Positions 20,520-32,700 of a stretch of 64,000 nucleotides of DNA are shown in pieces. The notes beneath the pieces are model-generated. The model saw only the letters and a program-made list of their open reading frames with translations. It was not told the origin of the DNA and did no database searches. Both the position numbers and the translations under genes were made by a program. The DNA is taken from the NCBI GenBank assembly GCA_021234155.1, contig JAJEKV010000040.1, positions 11,739,072-11,803,071 on the forward strand, given 5' to 3'. The stretch is from Isoetes taiwanensis. Taxonomy: Eukaryota > Streptophyta > Lycopodiopsida > Isoetales > Isoetaceae. How positions within the stretch are numbered: position 1 is the first letter of the stretch; each line of letters begins with the position of its first letter.

Positions 20520-22064
20520 GAAGAAAATAAGTACATTGAAGAAGTAGACTTTGAGATAGTCCCACCAACACGGAACAGTGAGCTTACTGCTCTTGGATAT
20601 GCTGCAAGTAAAATGGAGTGCCCAAACAGAGCAGTGCAGACCATTCTCAGTTGCATCAAAAATATGGAAGCACATGAACTTATACATGAAAAGGAAGCAC
20701 TCCGAAAACCTGGAGAGTTCTCAGCCGTGTCTCATATGGGGTGCAGTGAATGGATTAAAGTCTTCCCTTACCTTAACAAAGCTACAAGCAAAGATGTTGG
20801 TGTGGTTGTCAACTGCATCTACGAGTCCCTGCCTGACAAAGTTTATCAATGGACTATGGAAGAAGACAAGTGCAAAGCAGATTATTTAAAAGGAGTAGTT
20901 GCCCTTAAAGCAGCCAACGATGTTAAAGAGGAAAATGGTATGGAAAACACTATGCAGTTTGAACAGGAGAATAAAGAGGATGACCCATTTGGTGATGCAC
21001 TCCTCTCAGAAGAGGACAAAGAGGCACTTAAATTCAATGCCAGCAGGCTTGGGGATGACGAAAATGAGTTCCAATTCACTCTCAACAATAGTTTGTTGTA
21101 TCCAATTATTCCGGAAAGGCTGGTAGAATGCCAAAGTGTATTATACAATCAGGGAATCTGGCGCTCTAAGAACTTTGGTGCCCTCGCCTCCCATCGAAGA
21201 AAGCGTGGATTATGTTGGGTGATATTACACACCTTGACTTAACGCCACAAAGGTTTTAGCGTGAAAAAATGGAAAAAATTGTTAAAAAGACAAGATCAAA
21301 ATCATGATTGATTTGTAGATTCTTGACAAAACATGCAGTGAGGAACCGTTCATATACATCATCAAAAAAAGTCACATGGCGTATCCAACAGAAACGCGTG
21401 ATGAATTCTACCTCAAGAAACTTTGGAGGACTATGTGCCCCTATCTGAAATGTGGATGTGAAACACCAAGAGGAAATAGGAAGGCCAGCAGAGCCAAAGA
21501 ACACGGATGCAGAGACAACATGACATGGCTTGACCATGCTGTGTGGTATATGTTTAATAATCTGGATTACTTGTACCTAACATGTCATGTGCTATAGAGA
21601 TGTTTTCTTTCAGAAATATGCTCAAGACCACTTTCAAGAAAAGCATCATGGCATATTTATCCTATCTTGAAATCAGGAGCACTTTACTCGATATGACCAG
21701 GTTTTTAGTGGCAGATCCATGGGCTGATTTTATGATTACAAAGCCAAGAAACAAAATGAATGACATCTGTGAAAAGACCATCAAACATGTGAGCTTCATT
21801 AAGACACCAAAGGCGTCCCAGAGCAATTTCAGCAGATCCACAAGGAAAACTTTTGCAAGCACTGGTAGCAGTTCACAGAACAAGGTCACACAACCTCCGA
21901 GACTTACTATTGCACCGGGTACAAGCTGTATCAAAGCATGTGAAAGTGCCACAGTGGAATGTTTGGGCACACCAGATCAGGCTGGACACTCAGTCACCAA
22001 AGCTGCTTCCAATATTGACCATAAGGATGCTGCAGTGGCGCAATCACTCAAATTCAATATCTGA
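20520..22064 (+). pseudogene. Penelope-like ORF1, exon 2, copy 2 (frameshifted)
   Basis: Clean at the 5' side (20613-21242), then broken between about 21185 and 21370. In this short stretch at least six CAG or CTG sites of copy 1 are replaced by altered bases with indels. The frame resumes at 21376 and again at 21582 and ends at the same TGA. It has three residues (MEN) absent from copy 1. Domain content as in copy 1. Confidence 0.7.
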
Positions 22065-22357
22065 AAAAAGGTTAGCCAATATTTAAAGCATAGATTATAT
22101 ATACCTTACTCTGCAATCTCAATTTGCTTTAGCATAAATTTTAAAATGATTAAAATAAGGCTATATTAGTAAGATGGTTTATGTAACTACATTCCAATTC
22201 CTTATTTCCAAAAAAAGGGTCAATGACCCAGAAATGCCATTCGGCCATAAAAACTGAAAGCCAAATTGCTGGCTCACAATCCATGACCTGTGCCACAGGG
22301 AGATACCAGTTGGAGGGATCAAATAATTAGCGGGTTGTTTTTATTTGTGTGTTGCAG

Positions 22358-24436
22358 TTCAGAAAAGTCTTACGCAAAGACAGCGTGGGACGTGTACATC
22401 TGGATTTCATAGGAAACAAGGACAAAAAGAAAATTGTCCATGGCACTTTTCTATCAAAAATATTGGATCAAATTTGCATACCTAAGATTATTGCAGAAGT
22501 CATGATTATGGTCCTTCGTGATACCGGTAAAAAGATAATTGAGGACACCATGTTTAGTTGGAAATATACTGAGTGCCTCCGGGACCAGTGCTATAAGCCA
22601 TACCTTATCTTTGCCACTGACCGTGAGGTCAAATGCCCATGCACTAATCCATCTCTCAATAGATTTTTAGATCACCAAACTGGGCACATTTGCACCACAG
22701 ATTTAAGCCTTGTACACAATACAACACTGAGGGGTATGTTCAAAAAGGGTCTGAACCATATCCCAAACAGAATGCTTGAACGGAAGGTGTTTGTGGAGGA
22801 AATTGGATCTATTACCGACACCATTTTTGAGCTGCACAAATACCAATGCATGGTGCATGAAAATGACAGAAATGTCATAAGGGATGAGATAATAAACAGA
22901 TCTTTGGCAGAAGTCAAAGAAGCTTACAATAGGGATACTACAAGAAGGTTCTCTTGTAATGACAATGCAGTCATTAGAAACATAGAGTGGCTATGCAATA
23001 ACTTTTATATTGCTGGTATTGACAAAGCATCCAACAATCCGGCATTTATATGTCCAAGTTTTATCAGAAATCTCGCACTAAAGAGGCTATGCAGCAAGGA
23101 TTTCCTTTTAATGGATTTAGCACCAGTTTGTATCAAGGGCAAAGTTAAAGAGAAAATAAAAGAGCTTATAGATATCTCTGAATCTGAATTTGAATTTGAT
23201 AACCTCCCCTACCTTCTAGGCATCTTTAAAGCCCACAAAAAAGATTTTCGATGGATTACGAATGCGCATGGTACAGTATACACAGAAATATCCCACATTA
23301 TTACTGCTGTACTTAACAATATTTTGGAATTATGGCCTGGTACTTCCAAAAAGATTTGTGCTAAGGTGTGCACTTTGCTTCCTGGTAAAGCCATGCCATG
23401 TTGGGTAATCAATTCCATCTATGATGTTGTATTAAATTTACCTGCTAAAATTGAGCATGTGTTTGTTGCTGACATTACAAGATGTTATGAGAACATCCCA
23501 TTGCATGGCGACAATGGCATTTGCCAAGTGATGAGACAGGTCTGCATGGCTACATGGGATTATATGAAGGGTGTCAATCAACACCACGAACTTTGGGTTA
23601 AAAAAGGAAAAGGAAATGAATATGTGGCCAAGTGGTTCAAGTACAATCCACAAGGAAAATGCTGGAGCAAAATGGACATACAAAGGTTTTCCAATCTCAG
23701 TGAGTGGCTTCTAACTAATTGTTTCATTTTCATGGGGGAGTGTGCATGGCAGCAAATATGTGGCATCCCTATGGGGTTTTCTTGCAGCCCATGCTGGTGC
23801 AATTTATATTTAGCCTGGTTTGAGGCGTCTTTTATCAAAAACCTTGCAAGGCAAGGTAGATACAAAAGACATTGAAAGGTTTAAGCATGTGTTTGGATAT
23901 GGATGATTTGCTTGCTCTAAATTGTCCCATAATAAAAGAGTTCTTGAACCTTATATCCGATCCCAAAGCAAGATGAACCTACAAATTTTATGATATGCGA
24001 GACTTTAGGAATCAAGGAGGAAACTGCTTATAAATATAGTGAGGATCCTGACAAGTGTTTTGGTTACAAAGCAAACTTTCTAAATATGACAATCGAAGTT
24101 ATCAGCAAAGATATGGGACTTTACAGAACCTACAAGTATGACAAAAGGGACCATCTCCCATTCAAAGTTATGAGGTATGTACATGCAGATAGTTGCAGAC
24201 CCTACTATCAGGCCAGAAATGTGATCTTATCTCAAGTCATGCCGTACTTATATGTAAACTCATGTCCCATTATGGCGGCAAAGGATATCATAAGCATCAT
24301 CAACAAATTTGTAAAGAATGGGTTTGATAGTTATGGACTAAAAAAGAAAGTGCTACAGTATTTGAGAAACAGTGATTTCCCAGGACTCAAATTTGACGTG
24401 CAAGTCTTGATCCAAGTAATCAGCAACCAGTATTAA
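22358..24436 (+). CDS. Penelope-like reverse transcriptase, copy 2
   Basis: The clean frame 22349-23875 covers the N-terminal Cys/His patch, the GHICTTDLSLV block, motif A (DITRCYENIPL) and motif B (GIPMGFSCSPCW). A short damaged stretch (23870-23995) then breaks motif C: copy 1 reads YMDD there, here a base is lost around GTTTGGATATGG. The frame resumes at 23990 through YDKRDHLPF to SNQY. It supplies the clean version of the N-terminal region damaged in copy 1. Each copy is intact where the other is not. Confidence 0.82.
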
Positions 24437-24608
24437 AAGGTATGGATTTATACTGTCATATGGTCCTTGTACATAAAATCAGTAGGGTTCCAAAACTTTC
24501 TTTTTAAATAGGGATGGGTATGACCTCTACTGTACAGTAGGGGTCTGCCCTCCCCTATGAAACAGTATATATAAAAGAGGTCAGCCCAGCCCTACGGATG
24601 GAGGTAGG

Positions 24609-27034
24609 CTTTTTTTAATTAAGAAATTACCATGCATTATAAGTGGCCAAGATGGCAACATGACTAAATAGGAAGGCATATTCTATAACTACATAGGAAT
24701 AATAGATGTTGGAATCTTTTTCACTAGTGGAGTATATCATTTTAGGAGTATTAGAGTCATAACACACTTCATAATGGAGTGGTCAAGTTCTTTGGGCACT
24801 AGTGGAGTATACCATTTTAGGAGTATTAGAGTCATAACACACTTCATAATGGAGTGGTCAAGTTCTTTGGCATTAATAAGGATATCATTAAGGCACTTTG
24901 TGTGGGTAAACCCATACCATTGAAATAAGGGGTATAAAAATGGGGTGGCATATTTAAAGACACGAGAATGTGACCTTGATATATTTTGGTGAAAATATGC
25001 TTTAGCATTTTAATATCCAGTACTTGTTTTTTCAGATTTAGACGTATACTTGTAAGTCTGACCTTAGAAATAATTTTGGCCATTTCAAAATTAATCAAGG
25101 CTCCTAGTATAGCTATGGAATATGACTTTTGGCAAGATTTACAAAAACCGACGGCCCAAAGCCTGACAGTACTTCGGCAAATACGTGCTTGGCACTCAAG
25201 AATCTTGGATTAAGGTATGAAGAATCGTCCTGAAGGATTGTTTGCTATGAAAAACTAGGTCAAAACCTAAAAGCCTGCAGTACGTTATAGATTTAGAAAT
25301 GATATCTTGCACAATGCATGGCAGACCCAAGATTTATTGAGATTGCTCAGGTTAAAACGGTAAAGCCTTTATATGGTATGGAAGGTGAGTTTGATTCAGA
25401 CGGCAGACCATGTGGTTCTAGTTCTGAAGAAGAATACTTGAATGAAAAATCTTTGGAAGACGAATTCCTAGCCTGTGTATGTTTGTCCGATTACAGTAAG
25501 ATTTCCAACAGTATGGGAGACCAGAAAAGAGATTCTAGCCTTAAGAGGGAAGCAATCTTGGCCAAAGGCTCTGCTGCAAGCAAGAAAAGAAATTCTGGAG
25601 GTGGTTATGCACTTAACAATAGCTCTAGAAATAATGAAAAGGGAGAAGCTAGCCTTCCTGAGACACAACAAGCTGAAGAATGTAATTCTGACCAGGACGA
25701 AATTCAGGTAAACTGAGTATTAAAATGCATGAAAAAATGTGACATGAAGACTAAAACAGTACAAAATTATTAGTATGACTTAAGGGCAGGTTTGAACATC
25801 TGCTTTATCTCCTTAGTTTACATTTGTTAAAGATAAATTGCAGATCTGCTATGTTGTACTAACAGGGCAGAAGGATACAAGGGCTGATCGGTTATAAACC
25901 GAGAGGCTCCATTGTACCTTTTGGCCCTTCAATCTTTACCATTTTTATGCTAAAGTTTTGTTGATTGGCTGCAGGTACCGGACCTCTCCTACCCTTGTAT
26001 TTATTCTTGCTTTTTGTTGGATGAGCATGGTAGATCTGGACATGGACGTGAACCAAAAAGTATTCTGAAGAAAAACAAGCAGTTGAGATCCTTGGATTAT
26101 AATACTATTTCAGGCTGTTTTCACAAGTTAAAACAGGTCGTATTTGCTTAAAGTTGTTATGGATAAACATTAGAAAAAGGAGTGTATCTGAAGCAGAGGT
26201 AGAACTCTCTCTTTTTACCATATTTTGTTTGCATATAAGGTGACAAAATGCTTGTTGCAAAACTTGATATATTATGATATGCTAAGCTATACATTCTGAA
26301 AGAGATATTTGTTTGAGTAAAAACGAGTCATGTAATGGGCCTTAAGACTTTGGGGATGTCTTAAAAAGCAAAAGTGTTGTCTCCTTAAATAAGCATACTG
26401 TATGGACCGATATGCAGTGCAATAGAAAAGAGAAATGCATTTAGATGTAATGGATATCTGGAACATTCTGAAGTAACATGAAGTATGAAAAGGAATACGA
26501 ATTTATTTGCATGGTGTTTGACAGACCAGACACATGAGGGCAGAAAGTAAAGTATATGGTAAAGAATATGGTTTAAGAATGCATGAGATGGTAGTCTGCA
26601 TGGCAAAGTCTGCATGTCAAATAACTCCAATTTAATTGCAAGTTTGGTGCATGCATTTAAAAGTCCAATAATCTAAAGAAAAAAGTAAGTTAGAAAAAGA
26701 AAAGTAAAGTACACATGCAAAGTCTATGCTTTACGCATGCAATAAAAAAATCCATTGATGGAAGACAAGTGTTTGGTTGACTAACTACCTTAAGATATTA
26801 CATGATAGTTTGTTCTTTTTTAAGTTCTGTAATGGAACAGGACATTAAAGCTAAAAGGTAAATGGGAAACGTGGATTGCATGCTGGTTCATGGGGAAAAT
26901 GTATTTTTACTTCAGGAATGATACAGTTACACTAAGTTGTAACAAATTATGAGAAAGGTAAAGGTAACTGCATGGATTTGGGATCGTATCTAAGAAATGC
27001 TGGCTGTCTAGAACATCAGGCTAGTTGGTTTCTT
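24609..27034 (+). mobile_element. Penelope-like retroelement, copy 3, left part
   Basis: Starts at the same T-run. Holds a short internal duplication of about 100 bases near 24722-24866, the intact exon 1 and part of intron 1. It is interrupted at 27034 by the DNA transposon and resumes at 41664. The copy ends inside intron 1, so it never had exon 2 or reverse transcriptase. Confidence 0.75.
25318..25707 (+). CDS. Penelope-like ORF1, exon 1, copy 3 (intact)
   Basis: 130 codons from ATG to the donor TTCAG|GTAAAC. Begins MADPRFIEIAQVK. It is acidic (SSSEEEYLNEKSLEDEF), then Lys/Ser/Asn-rich. No recognised domain. The upstream 700 bases form the 5' untranslated leader of the unit. Confidence 0.65.
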
Positions 27035-27056
27035 GGGTAAAAGCATGAAAGGGTGT
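27035..27056 (+). repeat. Left terminal inverted repeat
   Basis: 22 bases, GGGTAAAAGCATGAAAGGGT followed by GT. Pairs with 41642-41663 with one mismatch. Confidence 0.9.
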
Positions 27057-27214
27057 CTATAAATGTAGCCCTTTTTGTACATATACATATGTACAAAATG
27101 CACATTTTTGGAATAACTGTCATCATGATCCGCTAGTAACTGCCATGATTAATGGCTATCCACTACTCTGAACCCGCAATTATCGGATTTTGAAATTCTT
27201 TCCCAAATTCTTTC

Positions 27215-28503
27215 TTGGTTTGCCTCTCGTTCACTATCCCGCCCCTGCCTTCTCTGCTTGAATTCCGATCACGAATTCTTCATCTAGCTATGGCCCCAAA
27301 ACGCCCCCGGATGAGTGCTTGCTCATCACCACGTATTAAGCAAAGAAGCGGTGCTTCCGGCGGTGGATTTTTACCTCCAAGGAGTTTACGTTTGGGTTCC
27401 GAGGTGATCAAGCCAAAGACCTCCGTGATAAACATGCGAGAGGCCCACATACCCAACCTAGAGATGGTTATGAGCGAGGTATGGGGTGAAGCTCCAAAAA
27501 GCGACGAGGATTCAAGGAAGGGAGAATCCGTAACGCATGGAAAGATGATTTTTTTTAAATATTATGAATTGGTTTATGGCAAGAAACATGTTACAAACCA
27601 TTATATTTCTACCTATTTTGCGAGCATTTGCTCTTCACTTGAAGGGACGGCTTGTTGATTGGGTGGGCGTGGCTAGGACCGCCAAAGATCTTGCCAAAAC
27701 CCTCATTTCGGGACGTTCTGAGAGGACCCTACAACGGGTAAATCCTCAACTATCAAAGCGGGACATCGTATTGCAGTGAGAATATTAGAGCCCGGGTTAT
27801 TCGGATCGATGTTGACACAATAAAGCGATTACTTAAGCATGGGTTGGAGGAGAAAACTAACCTATTGAATGAAGTAGAAGCATTGGAAGAAAGAAGGAGG
27901 GATGCATTGAAGGTCATCACCGGATTGAGGGTAGAAAGGATATGCTATCGAAGATCTGCAGCCAGATCTGCCGAGAAAATAGATGAGACAAAAACAGGAA
28001 TTTGACAAATTGTCCCGGGATCTGCTTTGGAAATCAAGTTATGTTTGAGTGTTGAAGTACAAGTTGGAAGACTTGGTTATGAGTAGACATGATAAAGAGC
28101 AACACTCTTCTAAGCTAGACATTGGTTTTGCGAGGAAGCAACTAAAGAAATTGAAAGGCATGAAATCTCAATTGAACAAGCAAAGGAAAAACTTAATTGC
28201 ATTGAATTGGTTCAGCAAAGGCATTCCACGATTTTTGGATTTCATGGGGAGAGCGGGACCTATTGTTGCACCGAGGCCCTACCCCGTAGGAGCTACTTCT
28301 ATAGAGCAGATTCATCACATTCGGGTTCATGTACTTTGTGGCCAAGGCTTTGGCAAAACCTGGTTTGTTCTTTGCTAGCTCCATGCGAGAGATGCTTATT
28401 GCCTCTTACGCTTGTGTTATCTCGGGTCCATGAAAGACGTAATTGCATAAAAGGTTGCATCTGGGATGAGGGCATTGAATTCAGCTTGGTTTCCCCTTTG
28501 TGA
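27215..28503 (+). pseudogene. 5' exons of the plus-strand gene of the DNA transposon
   Basis: The first frame (27215-27658) encodes a basic N-terminus (MAPKRPRMSACSSPR) and a segment KYYELVYGKKHVTNHYIS. The next frames (27564-27779 and about 27780-28500) continue with a helical charged region and hydrophobic segments, broken by frameshifts. I recognise no domain here. Position suggests the N-terminal region of the protein whose later exons hold a Ulp1-like domain. Confidence 0.4.
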
Positions 28504-28539
28504 AAGGTATGCATTGCTCTCAACTAATTTAAACTTATA

Positions 28540-29045
28540 TTTCACTTAATTCATATTTGTTATTGTAATCTGCATAGTTCTACATGTATGGCTTTCGATT
28601 GCATTGCTATTCCTTGTACATGTATAACTTTTAGTGTACATCATGAAGCGTGAGGTACATAGGCATATATTTGCTTGTTTATTGATGCTTTTATTTTTGA
28701 GCTTGGACCGCAGGTTTGTATGGTTGTACATGTCTCTAATGGAGTCTACATCCGCAAATAGATGTACATGCATTTATTTTTAGAGTGCATCTGTAGATGG
28801 ATTCATAAGTATGTGCATTTTTACATATATGTGCTTTTTTTTTGGCATAGATCTACATTCCCTAACTGGATACACGGTTTTTAAGAGATTTGGGTACATC
28901 GGTGTACATCCGGGTACACCGATGTACCTTTATGTACATTGAGGAACATGTACATGTACATTTGGCTATGGTTAAATGTAGTTACTTACATTTGGTACAT
29001 TTTATGTACATGAAATGTACATGCTTGCGCGAATGTACCAGGATA
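28540..29045 (+). repeat. TGTACAT-rich tract 1
   Basis: About 500 bases of AT-rich DNA with many GTACAT/ATGTAC motifs, densest at 28890-29035. Probably intronic. Similar tracts occur at 33590-33650, 35640-35910 and near both ends of the transposon. Confidence 0.6.
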
Positions 29046-29090
29046 TTTCTCATTAGTTCTGTTTTCATGTTCTTTTATGACTATTGAAAT

Positions 29091-29942
29091 TTAGATCATT
29101 TGTTTGTTTGCGGATGAGGTCGTTCCTATCGAAGCGGCTTTAATGGTTGATGTTCTTGAGCCATCTCGCATCGACTCTCTTTCTGATTTGATCGAGCATA
29201 ATAAGCGGCATCGAATCAGTAGACCCTCTACCTTCCGACTCGGATCACCAATGACATTTACGATTGCATAATAGAACAATGCGCAGTGCCTCCTCGAACA
29301 TGGCAAAGTGAAGTTGAGGAAATTGAGAGGATGGCACTTGAGAAAGCTAAAGCGATTGCAGTGTGCAGACCCTTCAATGGCGGGCCGAATGTAAACTCCT
29401 TCATCACCAAGTGCTAAATTAGTAATTGTAGAAGCTAAGAAAGATTCACTTACGTCCCAAAGATCATCCGCGGGTCCCGATTACGGACTATTTAAGAAGC
29501 TACAAAGGAATCAGATCCAGATTTTATCCCAGGAGATACCAGGGAAGAGGAAGCTGAGTTGGTAGTTGAGTCCACTCCAAAGAGGAGGCAAAAGAATCTT
29601 TGGTGATGGCACTCCAAGAGGAAAAAAAAAAGGCAAAATCTCCAAAGAAGAAAAAAATGTCCTCAGAAAAGAAAATCTCCAGGCAAAAAAGTGCCACCAC
29701 CACCTAGAAAGAGGTATGTCCAAGATGAACTAATTTTGTTAAACATCTTAGATTTATGATAATTAACCACATTTTTTTTGTACATAGGACACGATCACAG
29801 CCGCGGAAGGAAGCTGATCCCGATCCTTCCGAAGGAACCAGGAAGAGGAAGAGGATGAGGATCTACAAGCAAATATTGATGTGATAACAAATAAGGTGCA
29901 AAGATCCACGTAAGATCTTTGAAGCGGTGATGAATTTACAAG
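29091..29942 (+). pseudogene. Middle exons of the plus-strand gene of the DNA transposon
   Basis: Broken frames reading ICLFADEVVPIEAALMVD (29097 on), EQCAVPPRTWQSEVEEIERM (29275 on), then Lys/Glu-rich low-complexity sequence (29520-29720 and 29790-29940). It ends at the donor TTTACAAG|GTGAGT (29942/29943). These look like real exons because they stay open over stretches bordered by splice-like sites, but no family is recognised. Confidence 0.4.
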
Positions 29943-30842
29943 GTGAGTAATATACAATTGATTACAATAGATATATTCTTTTGCTAATGTTGTTGTTATT
30001 TTGCTACATATTCTAAACGAGGTGCACCGGGACTACCACGTCGCCGGATCTGCCGGTCAATCCTATGGCCCTATATGATCGTATGTTGGAGCTTCTTGAC
30101 ACCTCTCGTTTGATTATGCTCAATTATGATTGGGGACTATATTTATGATTTTAAGATGTCGAATACGAAGTTTGCCTAAGGTTTTGATGGTATAACGAGC
30201 CTCTATATCTTGATTGAAATACGGGATTCAACCTCTACCAAAATAACTCAATGTCCTAATATCGACTACTTTAACCAATCTAACCGGTGAGCTAATGTGA
30301 CTATTTTTATCTTAAATCTATGTTTTTTTATAATAACCCATTGAATTGTTTTAGAGATATGGTCTATGGTTTCAAGAATTATATCTATATCAAATCCCCC
30401 TGGAACCCCCTGTTATTTTGCTACATATTCTAAACGAGGTGCACCTCGGACTACCACGGTCGGCCGGATCTGGTCAATCCTATGGCCTGCATCAGTATGT
30501 TGGAGCTTCTTGACACCTCTCGTTTGATTATGCTCAATTATGATTGGGGACGCCTATGATTTTAAGATGTCGAATACGAGTTTGCCTAAGGTTTTGATGG
30601 TATAACGAGCCTCTATACGGTGAAATACGGGGATTCGAACCTCTACCAAAATAACTCAATGTCCTAATACGACTACTTTAACCAATCTAACCAGTGAGCT
30701 AATGTGACTATTTTTTATCTTAAATCTATGTTTTTTTTATAATAACCCATTGAATTGTTTTAGAGATATGGTCTATGGTTTCAAGAATTATATCTATATC
30801 AAATCCCCCTGGAACCCCCTGTTATTTTGCTACATATTTTAG
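29943..30842 (-). repeat. Intron with two copies of the ~430-bp tRNA-like repeat
   Basis: The intron runs from GTGAGT to TATTTTAG. It holds two units (from about 29996 and 30413, plus the opening of a third at 30820) of the repeat described at 36021-40608, in opposite strand orientation to it. Box B and box A (reverse complement of GGTTCGAATCC and TTAGCTCACTGG) are visible in each unit. Confidence 0.8.
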
Positions 30843-31865
30843 TGAACCGACTGAAAAGGTTGGTTCCATTCACTCCTTATAGGGACTGTCCTCCTAAGCC
30901 TGCACCCTCTATCTTTCAAAGTGATGTTGACGAGTTCTGCTGGAAGCTGGACTTGACCTCTAAGATGGTAGATGTCTATGGGAGGTAGGCTAGCATTTCA
31001 ACATATTTATGTTATTTCATTCCCTAAGTCACTCATCTTATGTATTAATATGTATTCGGATTTTTGTGCGGTACCTTTGTAGCAGTCTTCCATCTGATTG
31101 GAAACACAAGTTTTTTACGGTTCGACCGGACACCTTCCAGAATTTTGTGAATTCCCTCAAGAACAGGGGGGGCAGATGCACAGAACACTAACATAAAGGA
31201 AGGGCTGGATGGCATTTTGATTGCAAGATGCCAATACATATTTGTTCCAATTCTGCAAGGCCCAAATGTGGCATTGGCAATACTTGTGCTTGCTGGTCCG
31301 GTGAAAAGCTCTTGTCCATCTATAGCTAGCCCAAGTATCTGATCCCTCTCTCTGTCCAAAGGCTATGTACCCGATGCTAAAGTGGTCCGAAGTAAGTATG
31401 AGTTTACGTTTTTTTAGTTTTATGATTTGATTATTCTCATATTGCAATTTCTTAAGCTTGATTTATTCTCACATTGCAATTTTGCGGGTTTCATAAGCTT
31501 GTGATCAATAACATGATGCTCGGATCCAACGGCTTAAACCATGGTAGGAAGAACTTTGATGCTCCGTGTTACGGTCCTAAAATGCGGAAACTAGTACCGG
31601 CAACCCTTGCATGTACATTGTGGCTTACATGCACAAATTCATAGATGCCGTGGTTGATGCGACCAAACTCCATTTTTGTAAGTAGAACATGTTATTTTCC
31701 TATTAGTTATTTGTTGGTATAGTCCTCTAATACTTGTGCACCATGCGGATGACACCCGGTTGGTTCCGATGCCTATGCCAAGTCACGGAGGGATCATCTA
31801 ATGGAGGCATTAATTGTAGAAGGCGAGATGAATATACAAGCGGTTGTTCCTACGGGGTAGATAGT
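30843..31865 (+). pseudogene. Ulp1-like (C48) cysteine protease remnant in the DNA transposon
   Basis: Exons read NRLKRLVPFTPYRDCPPKP, then SLPSDWKHKFFTVRPDTF. The segment ARCQYIFVPILQGP followed by ALAILVLAG (31220-31295) corresponds to the Ulp1 block around the catalytic His (yiFiPi...HWaLav), but the His-Trp pair is lost. The segment reading TGTGGC-TTACATGCACAAATTC (31619 on), with one base missing, gives CG-x-YMHKFIDAVVDATKLHF, the block around the catalytic Cys. Ulp1 proteases cut SUMO from proteins, and Ulp1-like genes are known cargo of several plant DNA transposons. Frameshifts make this copy inactive as it stands. Confidence 0.6.
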
Positions 31866-32079
31866 CCCTTTGACTTGTTTGTGAATTCTGATTTTGTATA
31901 AGCCATGCTCGAGCTTCTTTGTACTCAATAAGTAATGAAAAAATTAATTTATTTGGCTCACTTACACCGTGCAAATAAGAATTGTGTAATTATCAATGTG
32001 TTTTCTCAATTGTGTAATCTGAAATGTAATTATAAATTGTGAATAGACTCTCAAGTGTTTTGTTCGACAGTGAATCATC

Positions 32080-32700
32080 TAATTAGGGGAGAAAGCTCAT
32101 TATCTTTGACTTAAATTACGTGTTGGGCAAGAGTGTGCACAAGAATGAAAATATTAACTCAAGATACCAAAAGATCGAGAAAGATGAGCTTCAATTCAAT
32201 ATAGGAAAGGTTTTTTTTCTTGCGGGCCGGGGTTAGCATCTTTGTTTGCATTTGTAAGAGAAGGGTTTGATGTTGCCATCTGGTCTTCACTCACTTCTAA
32301 AAATCTTCTACCAATTGTGGATCAAATTTGTGATGCTTTTTCCATAAAAGTGAAGTTTGTTTTACCCGGGGGCAAGTGTTGGACTCGCCACACAAACACC
32401 CTCTTGAACCTCAAAAGGGGTTGTTTGTGAAGCCATTAGGCGTGGTATGGAAAGAGTACCCAGTACTATGGAAATACAGTTTTGATCGATGACGAGAGAT
32501 ACAAATCCACTCTCGAATCCCGTAGGAAGCTACATATGTCCTTTCTCTTGGACACCAATATTAGCCGGGCGACGGTTTGTTTGTCATGGAGCTCATTCCA
32601 TGGCTTAATGGATTGAAAATGGCTGAAGATGGTATAGTGTATGTAAAAAAGAGCATCCAATGACTAATGCAGAAGAGATAGCATATCGAAGCGGTGGAAA
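32080..32700 (+). pseudogene. FCP1/NIF-type HAD phosphatase-like remnant in the DNA transposon
   Basis: Reads KLIIFDLNYVLG (32092 on), matching HAD motif I in the plant FCP1-like form DLN. The frame 32242-32430 reads FVREGFDVAIWSSLTSKNL, matching the NIF block with motif II Ser/Thr. Then come VKPLGVVWKEYPVL and LIDDERYKSTLE (32480-32515), matching the aspartate motif near the end of the NIF domain. The NIF domain removes phosphate from protein serines, classically in the RNA polymerase II tail. Frameshifts lie between the blocks. Presence inside a transposon suggests captured cargo or an N/C-terminal fusion with the protease upstream. Confidence 0.6.

Larger units (their letters stand above)
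17903..24608 (+). mobile_element. Penelope-like retroelement, copy 2 of the array
   Basis: A full unit of about 6.7 kb with the same exon and intron borders as copy 1: exon 1 18502-18891, intron to 20519, exon 2 20520-22070, intron to 22357, reverse transcriptase exon 22358-24436. Copies 1 and 2 are near-identical outside scattered damaged patches, implying recent formation or homogenisation. Confidence 0.78.

Noticed and set aside
11148-27034. Tandem duplicated host gene family
   Set aside because: The reverse transcriptase motifs, T-run unit borders without spacers and insertion inside another element favour a retroelement array.
29511-29957. Minus-strand frames with Phe/Ser-rich sequence
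   Set aside because: They are shadows of Lys/Glu-rich exons on the plus strand.
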